Of a DNA stretch of 64,000 bases, positions 7,741 to 15,914 are shown piece by piece. Source of the stretch: J051 sp040289295 (GTDB lineage: Bacteria; Armatimonadota; Fimbriimonadia; Fimbriimonadales; ATM1). The position numbers and the translations under genes are program-made. Each line of letters starts with the position of its first letter. The stretch's first letter is position 1. The notes beneath the pieces are model-generated. The model ran no database searches. It was not told where the DNA came from and saw only the letters and a program-made list of their open reading frames with translations. The DNA lies in the NCBI GenBank assembly GCA_040289295.1, contig PSLA01000002.1, positions 54,421-118,420 of the forward strand. Direction: 5' to 3'.

Positions 7741-8436
7741 ATGGGGACCAAAATGAAGCTCAATTCTGTTCTGCTTCCGTTGGTCATCGCCTTGATGGCG
7801 CTTCCCGCGCGCGCTGTGCTTATAGTAGATGGAGGATTCGAGAGTTTAAACGTCGTACCTCTTTCCTCCATTGTCACGCCCCTCACGCCAGGACGCTGGG
7901 GCGTCGAGAACGCCACCCGCGTGCAAAGCCACCCCTCAGGGGTCATGCCGAAGGAAGGCAACTGGATGCTCAAAATGGACGACGACGGTCTCACGTATAC
8001 GCAGGCATTTCAGTTCGTGGACCTTCGTCTCTTGGACCCAACGCACACGATATTGAAGGTCGAAGCGTGGTACAACTCGAACGCGCCCGCCGCTTTCGTC
8101 GTGCTGGCGTTGAACTATTTCAAGACGGCGAACAGTTGGGGCAACGAAAACGAGACCATCCGAGACGTACGGGTCATGACCCTGGACAATGACGTCACGA
8201 CGTGGCAAGGGCTCTTCTTCCCTTCATCGATCCCGTCCTTTGGTGGTCAGAAGGCAGAATGGGTCGGTGTCGAGGTTGCGTTTAGGGATCAAGATATCCG
8301 GCCTGACTTCTCAGGCTTCGTGGACCAGGTGTCACTCGTTTCCGCCGTTCCTGAGCCTGCCAGCATTCTCGTGCTCGGCGGAGGGCTCGGCGCAGTGTTC
8401 CTGCGCCGGCGGCGCAAGATGACGCATTCGGACTGA
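7741..8436 (+). CDS. PEP-CTERM sorting-domain protein
   Basis: Exported 231-residue protein. The N-terminus MGTKMKLNSVLLPLVIALMA is a signal peptide ending near LPARA. The mature domain has a DGGFESL opening and later beta strands, typical of lectin-like PEP-CTERM proteins. The C-terminus carries the sorting signal: VPEPASI, a hydrophobic helix LVLGGGLGAVFL and the basic stop RRRRK. In other bacteria the tail is processed by an exosortase, which is not in the window. ATG at 7741 has GGGAGAG about 8 nt upstream, better than the in-frame start at 7642. It stands alone, followed by a hairpin at 8477-8508. The ligand is unknown. Confidence 0.85.
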   Translation: MGTKMKLNSVLLPLVIALMALPARAVLIVDGGFESLNVVPLSSIVTPLTPGRWGVENATRVQSHPSGVMPKEGNWMLKMDDDGLTYTQAFQFVDLRLLDPTHTILKVEAWYNSNAPAAFVVLALNYFKTANSWGNENETIRDVRVMTLDNDVTTWQGLFFPSSIPSFGGQKAEWVGVEVAFRDQDIRPDFSGFVDQVSLVSAVPEPASILVLGGGLGAVFLRRRRKMTHSD

Positions 8437-8476
8437 GGCTTGAACTGACGTTGGTGCAGTTCTGACCCGTGATGAT

Positions 8477-8508
8477 GCGGTCTACTTCCGTCCGCGGAGG
8501 TAGGCCGC
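8477..8508 (+). terminator. Stem-loop after the PEP-CTERM gene
   Basis: A 13-bp stem (two G-U pairs in RNA) closed by a 6-nt loop lies 41 nt after the stop of the PEP-CTERM gene. There is no U-tract behind it, so it may be a 3'-end stabiliser rather than an intrinsic terminator. Confidence 0.4.
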
Positions 8509-8553
8509 ACGTCTATAACGCGATCCAGGTACCTTTCCCGCGCGCAGCCGTGA

Positions 8554-8724
8554 TCAGTCAATCACTACCCATGCCGTGACTCCAACGCTGGTCGCGGTAA
8601 GCGTGGCTCCGATGAAGGCGGCGAGCGTCGCCACTACGGCAATGACGACCAATGGCAAACGCGCATGGGGCACATTGTCGGTTACTTCCCCCGCACTCCA
8701 AGACCGAGCGACCGCGGGGCTCAT
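8554..8724 (-). CDS. Possible small membrane protein
   Basis: A 56-residue frame starting MSPAVARSWSAGEV and containing one long hydrophobic stretch (LPLVVIAVVATLAAFIGATL, continuing into TATSVGVTAW). This composition fits a single-pass membrane peptide better than a chance antisense frame, and the region is otherwise empty. No ribosome site is visible, and it diverges from the OPT transporter gene with the starts 14 bp apart. It could be spurious. Confidence 0.3.
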   Translation of the reverse strand: MSPAVARSWSAGEVTDNVPHARLPLVVIAVVATLAAFIGATLTATSVGVTAWVVID

Positions 8725-8738
8725 AATGGCGAGTCGGG

Positions 8739-10721
8739 ATGGGCGCACAGAGCGAACTCAGCCAAGCAAGGCAGCGCGCCGAGGAGCAGGCTCGTGACGG
8801 AGCCGTCGAGTATCGCGACGGGTTCACACCTCGCACGTTGGTGGGAGCGCTGTTCGTTGCCTTCATCATGCTACCGGGTGGCATCTTGCTGGGCCTCGTA
8901 GCGGGCACCGGCATCGGCGAGGCTGCGGAGTGGGTGACCATCGTGCTGTTCGCCGAGGTCGCCAGGAGGAGCTTTCGAGCACTCTCAAAGCAAGAAATCT
9001 ACGTTTTATTCTACATAGCTGCCGCTCTTACCTCGGTTCTCGCCATCGAGAAGGGCATCGCTGGCGGTCCGTTCGGAGAGCTCATCTGGCGCGCCTACAC
9101 GGTGGAATCGCCCGCGTTCGAACCGATCGCCAATCGCATTCCAACATGGGCGGTACCCCATGCAGGGTCGGAGGCGATCCAGGGACGTACGCTGCTGCAC
9201 GCCGACTGGGCGATACCGATCCTGATCCTCATCCTGGTCGAGGCGCTCATTCGTGTCGGCTGGATCAGCATGGGGTACGTGCTGTTCCGTATCACCAGCG
9301 ACGTTGAGCGTCTCCCGTTCCCGCTGGCTCCGGTTGCTGCCAGCGGGGCAACCGCCCTCGCAGACGCAGGCGCCGGGAGGGAGAGTTGGCGATGGGGCGT
9401 GTTCACCACCGGCGCGGCGGTGGGCATGGTCGCCGGGTTCCTGTATCTTGCGATTCCGATCATCACCGGCGCGGTCTTCGGCGAGGGAGTGCAGATCTTT
9501 CCGATACCGTTCGCGGATTATTCAAAGGCGGTTGAGAACGTTTTGCCAGGCGCGCTCATCGGCATCAGTTTCAACGTGGCCAACGTGCTGACCGGTTTCG
9601 TGCTTCCGTGGCACGTCGTCATCGGCGCTACCGTCGGCTCCGTGTTTGCGAGCATCGTGATGAACCCAATCCTGAAGTCGTGGGGGCTGCTGCCGAGCGT
9701 AACCGGCGGCGGGCCATTCATCACGAAGCTTGCAGCCGACATGGACTTCTGGCTCAGCGTGGGCATCGGCCTCAACCTTGCGGTCGCTGTGCTTGGGATC
9801 CTGCTGATCGTGCGCACCATGTGGGCGATGCGCGAACACCGCAGGCTGAGCGGCGCGACGCTTGCGCCTCCTCCCGGCAGGGGGGACATCCCGATCGCGT
9901 GGGCGCTGGCGGCGTGGGGTGTAAGCTCGCTGGGGCTGATTCTCCTTTGCCGTTGGCTGATTCCCGACTTCCCCATCGGAATCATCTTGTTCTTTGGGCT
10001 GCTGTGGAGTCCGATCAACAGCTACGTTTCGGCGCGCATGATAGGCTTGACTGGACGGGGTCTTACCTTTCCGATGCTGCGGGAGAGCGCGCTGCTTACG
10101 TCTCGACCGCAGAACCTCGGTCCTTGGTACGCGCCGATTCCGATCTATGACTATGGTTGGGCTGCGGGGCGCTTTCGCGAGGTTGAGCTGACGGGCACGA
10201 AGTTCACGAGCATCCTTAAAGCGGAGGCGTTCATGTTCCCGATCATCCTCATCGCCAGCCTTCTGTTCTGGAACTTCTTCTGGAAGGGTCAACCTTTCGA
10301 CGGAAGCCAATATCCCTACGCGCAGCGTTTCTGGCCGATCCACGCCGGCGCCGAGGCGATTTGGAAGCAGGCGTCCCTGCCGGGTTCGGATTTTCAGGTC
10401 GCCCCGTTGAAGGCGCCCTTAGTCGGAGCAGGCTTCGCCGGAGGGATGGCGTTGTACGGTTTGTTCTCGATTCTGAAGGTTCCGGCACTTGCGTTCTATG
10501 GTTTCGTGTCGGGTGTCGGCTTGTGGCCGGCGAACACCGTGCCGCAGGCGCTCGGCGCGTGGGTCGGCAAGANNNNNNNNNNNNNNNNNNNNNNNNNNNN
10601 CACTTGGACACGGTACGCGCCGGTCTTGCTGGCGGGCTTCAGTTGCGGTTCCGGGCTGGTGGCGATGATGGCGATTGCATTCGCGCTCGTGCTGCGGGCG
10701 GTCTCCGCGTTGCCCTATTAG
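8739..10721 (+). CDS. OPT family oligopeptide transporter
   Basis: Integral inner-membrane transporter of the OPT superfamily, which takes up oligopeptides or metal chelates with protons. Hydrophobic helices run throughout, and characteristic stretches include FTPRTLVGALFVAF, FPLAPVAASGATAL, MNPILKSWGLLPS, RMIGLTGRGLTFPM and YAPVLLAGFSCGSGLV. The frame is interrupted by 28 N (10573-10600), but the flanks are in register and about ten residues are missing, as expected for the loop before the last helices. A CATAAT box ends 11 nt before the ATG. The stop codon abuts the stop of argH with no bases between. Substrate unknown. Confidence 0.9.
   Translation: MGAQSELSQARQRAEEQARDGAVEYRDGFTPRTLVGALFVAFIMLPGGILLGLVAGTGIGEAAEWVTIVLFAEVARRSFRALSKQEIYVLFYIAAALTSVLAIEKGIAGGPFGELIWRAYTVESPAFEPIANRIPTWAVPHAGSEAIQGRTLLHADWAIPILILILVEALIRVGWISMGYVLFRITSDVERLPFPLAPVAASGATALADAGAGRESWRWGVFTTGAAVGMVAGFLYLAIPIITGAVFGEGVQIFPIPFADYSKAVENVLPGALIGISFNVANVLTGFVLPWHVVIGATVGSVFASIVMNPILKSWGLLPSVTGGGPFITKLAADMDFWLSVGIGLNLAVAVLGILLIVRTMWAMREHRRLSGATLAPPPGRGDIPIAWALAAWGVSSLGLILLCRWLIPDFPIGIILFFGLLWSPINSYVSARMIGLTGRGLTFPMLRESALLTSRPQNLGPWYAPIPIYDYGWAAGRFREVELTGTKFTSILKAEAFMFPIILIASLLFWNFFWKGQPFDGSQYPYAQRFWPIHAGAEAIWKQASLPGSDFQVAPLKAPLVGAGFAGGMALYGLFSILKVPALAFYGFVSGVGLWPANTVPQALGAWVGKXXXXXXXXXXTWTRYAPVLLAGFSCGSGLVAMMAIAFALVLRAVSALPY
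10573..10600. other. Assembly gap of 28 N inside the OPT transporter
   Basis: Twenty-eight unknown bases lie between VGK and TWTRYAPVL. Together with one known base at each end they make exactly ten codons, so the reading frame is kept and the estimated gap length looks realistic. Confidence 0.95.
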
Positions 10722-12135
10722 TCAGGCCTGCGACTCGAATCGCTTCTTGCGCAGCAACCCGCGGGCGTGGGCGAGTTGCCGGTCGATCGCCAACTCCGCC
10801 GGCCCGCCGAGGCTGTTCCTCGACTCGATGCCCGCCCTTGCAGGAATGGCATCGAGCACGTGGGCCGGCGCTTCCGGCAGACACTCTTTCAAGAGCTCAG
10901 GCGTGAGGTCGGGGAGCGCCAAGCCGCGACGCTCGCACTCCCGCACGAGGCGCGCCACCAACTCGTGTGCTCTGCGGAACGGCACACCGTCTGCGGCGAG
11001 GCAATCCGCGACCGCGGTGGCGGACAGGAACCCTTCTTCCGCCGCCACCGCCATCCTCTTGGTACGGAACGTGGCGCCGGCCAGCATCTTTTGTGTGAGT
11101 TCGAGCGAGTCTGCGCACAATTTTAGGGAGTCGAAGAGCGGAGGCTTGTCCTCTTGTGTGTCGCGGTTGNNNNNNNNNNTAGCCCATCGGCAGCGCTTTC
11201 ATCGTCGCGTGCATAGCGGTGAGGTGGCCGATGGCGCGCGCCGCTCTCCCGCGGATCAATTCTGCCATGTCGGGGTTCCGCTTCTGCGGCATGATGCTGC
11301 TGCCGGTCGTAAGGCTGGAGGGCAGAGATACGAAGGCGTACTCGGCGCTGGACCAGAGAATCAAGTCCTGCGCCATCCGCGAGAGATGCACCATCAGCGA
11401 GGCACAAGCGTGCAATGCGTCGGACACGAAGTCGCGGTCGCTGACTGCATCAAGTGCATTGGGAGACGGGTGCGAGAATCCCAATTGCTTGGCAACGAAC
11501 TGTCGGTCAATAGGAAAAGGAGTTCCGGCGAGAGCGGCGGAACCCAGGGGGCAGGCATCGGCCATGTGCGCGACCTGCTCGAAGCGCACGCCGTCGCGTT
11601 GCAGCATCCAGAAGTACGACAACAGGTGAAAGCCGAGGGTGATCGGCTGCGCGCGCTGCTGGTGGGTGTACCCGGGCATCGGATGCCGCTTGTGTTTCGC
11701 GCTGAGGCGCACGACCGTCTTTTGCAGCGCTTTGACACTCGAAAGCAACTCAGCGCATCTTCGAATCGTGTAGAGGCGGGTGGTGGTTGCAATCAGGTCA
11801 TTGCGACTGCGTGCAGTGTGCAATTTGCCCGCGACGTCCCCGACCCGCCTTGCTAACTCCGTTTCGACAGCTTCGTGGATGTCCTCGGCGCTCTTGCGCA
11901 GCTTCAACTTCCCGTTGGCCGCTTCTTCGACCAGGCTTTCGAGTGCGGCTACGAGCGCGCTTGCATCTTCTTTGAGCAGAATGCCCTGACGCCCAAGCAT
12001 GCGGACGTGGGCGAGCGACACCTCCAACTCCTCTCGAAGCAGGTTAAGGTCCGTCCCGATGGACTGGGAGAACTTCCACGCCTTCGGGTCGGGGTGGGCT
12101 TCGAAGGCGTGTCCCCAGAGACGGCTTTTCTTCAC
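10722..12135 (-). CDS. argH: Argininosuccinate lyase (complete once a false gap is removed)
   Basis: Splits argininosuccinate into arginine and fumarate, the last step of arginine synthesis. Family motifs include the N-terminal KSRLWGHAF, DIHEAVE, LHTARSRND, MPGYTHQQRAQP and the signature SSIMPQKRNPDMAELIRG. The gene appears broken by ten N at 11170-11179. Deleting the N makes ...LPMGY-NRDTQEDKPP... read through in frame, exactly the conserved argininosuccinate lyase sequence, giving a normal 467-residue enzyme. The start GTG at 12135 lies 6-8 nt after a TAAACT/GATAAA box. The stop abuts the OPT transporter stop. It diverges from the response regulator. Confidence 0.95.
11170..11179. other. 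Ten-N scaffold join that is probably zero bases long
   Basis: The minus-strand sequence before the N ends ATG GGC TA and that after begins C AAC CGC GAC. Joined directly they give Met-Gly-Tyr-Asn-Arg-Asp, the invariant family motif. The N therefore look like a placeholder between abutting contigs. Confidence 0.85.
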
Positions 12136-12243
12136 AGCGTGAGTTTATCCCTTCTCATCAGGACGACGGTCGGCGGATGGGCCCCGATACTGCCTTGGCG
12201 CGTGCGCCAGCCTCCCGCTACGTGCAATAATGGCGGGGAATTC

Positions 12244-12681
12244 ATGGAAGGCAAGACGATGGTGCGTGTTCTGGTTGTAGACGACGAAGAGGACGTGTGC
12301 GAAGCGGTCCGCCGTCGGCTCGAGCGCCAGGGCATGACGGTGGACACAGCATTTTCTGCACAAGAAGGCCTCCGTCGGATTGAAGAGGCGGAGGTGCCCT
12401 ACGACGTCATCGTTACCGACATGAGCATGGAGGACCCGGACGCGGGCGTCCGCATCCTTCGGGCTGCGTTCGAGCGAGACCCTTTCAGCGAGGTCATCGT
12501 GATGACGGCTTACGGCAACGTGAAGAACGCTGTGGAGTGCATGAAGCGCGGAGCATACGACTACATCGAGAAGAACATTCCCGATGTCGACGTCTACGAG
12601 ATTCTCACCATTAAGGTAGAGCAAGCGATGGATCGACGAAGGGCGAACCTCGCGGCCGCGCGGGGCGCCATCGTTCGGTAG
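12244..12681 (+). CDS. Stand-alone response regulator receiver protein
   Basis: CheY-like receiver domain of two-component signalling, without an output domain. The acidic pair is in VVDDEEDV (Asp13, Asp14), the phospho-acceptor Asp59 is in VTDMSM, the switch threonine is in VMTAYGN (Thr88), and the conserved lysine is in DYIEKN (Lys110). After the domain comes a short basic helix (EQAMDRRRANLAAARG). The start ATG at 12244 is preceded by GGGGAA. A second ATG at 12259 (MVRVLVV) is possible. Five bp separate it from lepA. No sensor kinase is nearby, so its partner is unknown. Confidence 0.9.
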   Translation: MEGKTMVRVLVVDDEEDVCEAVRRRLERQGMTVDTAFSAQEGLRRIEEAEVPYDVIVTDMSMEDPDAGVRILRAAFERDPFSEVIVMTAYGNVKNAVECMKRGAYDYIEKNIPDVDVYEILTIKVEQAMDRRRANLAAARGAIVR

Positions 12682-12686
12682 ACGGC

Positions 12687-14492
12687 ATGGATCTGCGGAT
12701 CCGAAACTTCTGTATCGTCGCGCACATTGACCACGGGAAGTCAACCCTCGCCGACCGGATCCTCGAGAGGACGGGCGCCGTTCGCGGGCAGGCGCAGGCA
12801 CAAATGCTTGACACGATGGACCTCGAGCGCGAGCGAGGAATCACCATAAAGATGACTGCCGTTCGGCTTTCGTATCGAGCGAAGGACGGCATCGAGTACG
12901 AGTTCAACTTGATTGACACTCCCGGGCACGTTGACTTCACTTACGAAGTTTCGCGCTCGCTCGACGCGTGCGAGGGAGCCCTCCTTGTGGTGGATGCGAC
13001 TCAGGGCGTTGAGGCGCAGACCATCGCCAACGCCTCGATGGCGATGAATCAGGGCCTGGAGATCATCCCCGTCATCAACAAGATTGACCTCCCGCATGCG
13101 GACGCAGACAGGGCTAAGGAAGAGATTGAGCAAGCACTCGCGCTCGACGCTTCGGACGCTGTTTTGGTGAGTGCGAAAACGGGCGAGGGCGTGGATGAAC
13201 TGCTCGAAGCCGTGGTGCAACGCATCCCGCCACCGAAACCCACTCTGGCTGAAGGAGAGGACGCGCCGTTACGAGCGCTCATCTTCGATTCGCACTTCGA
13301 CACCTATCAAGGGGCGGTCGCCTACGTGCGCGTCTTTGACGGCACGATTCGCAAGGGCGACCAAATCATGATGATGTCGTCGGGCAAACGCTTTGACGTT
13401 GACGAAGTCGGAATCTTCGCACCGGCGCCAGTCCAGGTAGCAGCTCTCGGCCCTGGAGAGGTTGGGTACTTCACCGCCGCGATGAAGGAAATCGGGAATG
13501 CGCAAGTTGGCGATACGGTAACGCACGCAAAGAACCCGGCAAAGGAGGCCCTTCCCGGATTCCGTAAGGCGAAGCCGATGGTTTTCAGCGGGCTGTATCC
13601 GACCGACGGCGACCAATACGGAGAGTTGCGCGTCGCAATCGAAAAACTGCAATTGAACGATGCCGCGCTCACCTTTGAACCGGAAACGTCGGATGCGCTC
13701 GGCTTTGGCTTTCGCTGCGGCTTTTTAGGTCTGTTGCACATGGATATCGCCCGCGAGCGCTTGGAGCGCGAGTTTGGGCTTGATCTCATTTTAACCGCGC
13801 CGAGTGTAAACTACACCATCTTCAAGACGGATGGCGAAGTTATCCAGGTTGCGAACCCATCCCGGTTCCCCCCACCTAACACCATCGCTCACATCGAGGA
13901 GCCGGCGGTGAAAGCAACCATAATGGTGCCACAGGACTACGTCGGCGCGGTCATGAACCTCTGTAAGTCGCGCCGAGGCATTTTCCAGAGGATGGAGTAC
14001 CCCACCCCGAACCGCGTCATCATCTACTACATCTTGCCGCTCTCGGAGATCCTGTTGGACTTTTACGATAAGCTTAAGACGCAGACTCGGGGATATGCCA
14101 GTTTCGACTACGAATTCTCCGACTACATTCGCACCGACCTTGTGAAGGTGGACGTGTTGTTGAACGGCGATCCCGTTGACGCGCTGTCGTTCATCGTACA
14201 CAGAGATGACGCGTACACGCGCGGCCGTGCCATAACCGAACAGTTGCGGAAGGCAATCAAAAGGCAGCAATACGACGTTCGCATCCAAGCCGCGATCGGA
14301 GCAAAGGTCATCGCATCCGAAATCGTAAAAGCGTATCGCAAAGACGTAACTGCCAAGTGCTACGGCGGAGACATCACAAGAAAGCGGAAACTGCTGGAGA
14401 AACAGAAAGAAGGCAAGAAGCGCATGAAGAACATCGGCGCAGTCGAAGTGCCGCAAGAGGCGTTTCTGGCGGTACTTAAAGTTGCGGAGTAG
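12687..14492 (+). CDS. lepA: Elongation factor 4 (LepA)
   Basis: Ribosome-associated translational GTPase that acts on stalled or mistranslocated ribosomes. The G motifs are AHIDHGKST (G1, 11-19), RGITIK (G2), DTPGHVDF (G3), NKIDLPHAD (G4) and SAKTGEGVD (G5). The C-terminal LepA-specific part includes GFGFRCGFLGLLHMDI, YPTPNRVIIYYILPLSEI and the tail KCYGGDITRKRKLLEKQKEG. The length of 601 is standard. It follows the response regulator by 5 bp and ends within a strong terminator hairpin that includes its stop codon. Confidence 0.98.
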   Translation: MDLRIRNFCIVAHIDHGKSTLADRILERTGAVRGQAQAQMLDTMDLERERGITIKMTAVRLSYRAKDGIEYEFNLIDTPGHVDFTYEVSRSLDACEGALLVVDATQGVEAQTIANASMAMNQGLEIIPVINKIDLPHADADRAKEEIEQALALDASDAVLVSAKTGEGVDELLEAVVQRIPPPKPTLAEGEDAPLRALIFDSHFDTYQGAVAYVRVFDGTIRKGDQIMMMSSGKRFDVDEVGIFAPAPVQVAALGPGEVGYFTAAMKEIGNAQVGDTVTHAKNPAKEALPGFRKAKPMVFSGLYPTDGDQYGELRVAIEKLQLNDAALTFEPETSDALGFGFRCGFLGLLHMDIARERLEREFGLDLILTAPSVNYTIFKTDGEVIQVANPSRFPPPNTIAHIEEPAVKATIMVPQDYVGAVMNLCKSRRGIFQRMEYPTPNRVIIYYILPLSEILLDFYDKLKTQTRGYASFDYEFSDYIRTDLVKVDVLLNGDPVDALSFIVHRDDAYTRGRAITEQLRKAIKRQQYDVRIQAAIGAKVIASEIVKAYRKDVTAKCYGGDITRKRKLLEKQKEGKKRMKNIGAVEVPQEAFLAVLKVAE

Positions 14493-14515
14493 GGCGAGCC
14501 GCCCTACTCCGCAAC
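14481..14515. terminator. Bidirectional intrinsic terminator overlapping the lepA stop
   Basis: A perfect 15-bp stem (GTTGCGGAGTAGGGC and its complement) with a 5-nt GAGCC loop. On the plus strand it is followed by GGTCTTTTC. On the minus strand it is followed by TTTAAG, downstream of the redoxin gene. The 5' arm contains the lepA stop codon TAG, so the terminator is built into the end of the gene. Confidence 0.85.
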
Positions 14516-14535
14516 GGTCTTTTCACGGTCTCGAC

Positions 14536-15051
14536 TTAGTCTTCTATCTTGATGCCCTTCTTTGCGAGCGCATCCTTCAGCTTCTGCTCGTTCCAGCCGA
14601 CGAAGCGTGCGACGACTACGCCATCGGAATCAACGACATAGTTGGTCGGGTAAGCCCGCACGCGGAACTTCTGGTGCACCTCAACGGGCGCCATGATTGG
14701 CGTGTAGGAGAACTTGTTCTCGCTGAAGTAGTTCTTCACGATCTCGGGCGTGTCGCCTCGGTTGAAAGCGAGGACGTTGACACCCTGTGACTTGGTCTTC
14801 TCGTAGATGGCGTTCAAGTGCGGAGCCTCCGCACGGCACCCCCCTCAGTTGTAGAACCAGAAGTTGATGACCGTAACCTTACTCTTCTTGAGCGTCTCAT
14901 GCAGTTTCAGTTTCGTGCCGTCAGGCGTCCGCAGTTCGTAGTCCGGAACCTTCTTCCCGACGGGGATTAGGTTGGCTTCATACTCCTCAAGCTGGGGCAC
15001 AGGAGCGGCGGCGAGCGTCAGCGTCGTCGCTACCAGGATCGTTGTTAGCAT
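14536..15051 (-). CDS. TlpA-like thiol-disulfide redoxin, probable selenoprotein (UGA at codon 69)
   Basis: Exported thioredoxin-fold protein of the TlpA/AhpC-TSA type. The N-terminus MLTTILVATTLTLAAAP is a signal peptide. The fold begins near KKVPDYELRTPDG (33-45). At VTVINFWFYN the frame meets TGA (14845-14847), then continues without shift as GGCRAEAPHLNAIY to residue 171. The UGA sits exactly where the first cysteine of the redoxin CxxC is expected, giving Sec69-Gly-Gly-Cys72. Downstream, the cis-proline in RAYPTNYVV (Pro135) and the usual last strand are intact. A hairpin right after the UGA fits a bacterial SECIS (14818-14844). Alternatives are a nonsense mutation or a TGC-to-TGA error. 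The Sec machinery is not in the window. It diverges from the VanX-like gene. Confidence 0.8.
14818..14844 (-). promoter_or_regulatory. Candidate bacterial SECIS element
   Basis: Directly after the UGA come 10 nt and a perfect 7-bp stem (GTGCGGA / TCCGCAC) with loop GGC. The loop starts 17 nt after the UGA, has G in its first two positions, and lies in the coding frame. These match the published bacterial SECIS model as I recall it (apical loop about 16-37 nt from UGA, an early G in the loop). The AGG at the top also resembles the E. coli fdhF loop. Confidence 0.65.
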
Positions 15052-15161
15052 CGTCGTGTATCTCCTTTGAAGTTTTCACACCCGCCGTGGCGGGCGCGCT
15101 TCTCAACAGTGTATACGTTCGGGCCCGCCCGTCAGTTGCCGCCCCTGGTAATCTCCGAGCG

Positions 15162-15884
15162 GTGACCAAGCGATCCATCGCAGAGCCGGTAACCCACCTC
15201 CGCCGCATCCCCATCCGGGAGTGCGGCGAGCCTTTGGTCAACTTCCTCGACTACGGCAGACGGCTCTTCCTGGATGGACCGCGCTGGGACTACCGCAGGG
15301 AAACCCTCCTACGAGAGAGCGTTGCCAAGGCGCTCGGTGAGGCGTCGAGGCGTCTGCCCCGCGGCTACTCGTTTGCCGTGATCGAGGGCTGGCGGCCACT
15401 GCACATCCAAAGAAGGATGCACCTCTCGGCGCTTCAACGGTGGCGGGAAATGCACCCCGAATGGAGCGAGACGCATCTCAAGCGCGTAGTGAACCGTTTC
15501 TCCGCACCTCCGGACCACCCCAAGGTCCCGCCCCCCCACCTGACGGGCGGAGCGCTCGACGTGATGCTCGCTGACCACCAAGGGAAGACCTTACAGCACC
15601 ATGCACCGTACTCTCCGCGAGATCCCAAGGGATACCAAACGGATGCGCCGGGATTGACGCCAGAGGCCCAGAAGGTTAGAACCATCTTGAAGGAAACGTT
15701 GGCGTCCGTCGGCATCACCAACTACCCGTCCGAGTTCTGGCACTACAGCTACGGAGATCAAGGCTGGGCGTACCGAGGGGGAAAGGCCTTCGCTATCTAT
15801 GGCGCCACCGAGCCACCCGGCTACGAACCGCCTCCGCGAGACCTCACGGACGAGCCGCTGGCTTGGGTCGGGCCAACCGGATAG
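15162..15884 (+). CDS. D-Ala-D-Ala dipeptidase-like metallopeptidase (VanX/DdpX family)
   Basis: Zinc peptidase of the M15D type that cleaves D-Ala-D-Ala dipeptide, either for salvage of peptidoglycan or for altering the cell-wall precursor pool. Visible features are EGWRPLHIQRR (active-site Arg78), the metal motif PPHLTGGALD (His126 and Asp133) and EFWHYSYGD carrying the base Glu and third ligand His. The length of 240 is typical. I chose GTG at 15162, 9 nt after GGTAAT; the longer frame from 15042 would add residues lying over the redoxin promoter. There is no signal peptide, so it probably acts in the cytoplasm. No vanHA neighbours, so a resistance role is unlikely. Confidence 0.88.
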   Translation: MTKRSIAEPVTHLRRIPIRECGEPLVNFLDYGRRLFLDGPRWDYRRETLLRESVAKALGEASRRLPRGYSFAVIEGWRPLHIQRRMHLSALQRWREMHPEWSETHLKRVVNRFSAPPDHPKVPPPHLTGGALDVMLADHQGKTLQHHAPYSPRDPKGYQTDAPGLTPEAQKVRTILKETLASVGITNYPSEFWHYSYGDQGWAYRGGKAFAIYGATEPPGYEPPPRDLTDEPLAWVGPTG

Positions 15885-15902
15885 CCGCGGCTACCGAAAA
15901 GG

Positions 15903-15908
15903 TAGGAT
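15903..15908 (+). promoter_or_regulatory. -10 box (TAGGAT), leaderless type
   Basis: TAGGAT ends 6 nt before the GTG start of folK. The same string GGTAGGATAAC occurs again upstream of the secreted protein gene at 26883, which does have a Shine-Dalgarno. Confidence 0.45.
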
Positions 15909-15914
15909 AACAAC

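Noticed and set aside
10722..11120. Separate small gene encoding the last part of argininosuccinate lyase
   Set aside because: It is just the C-terminal part of argH separated by the artificial ten-N gap.
15042..15161. N-terminal extension of the VanX-like protein
   Set aside because: The extra 40 residues lie across the divergent redoxin start region and would be unlike the family. GTG at 15162 follows a promoter-like box.
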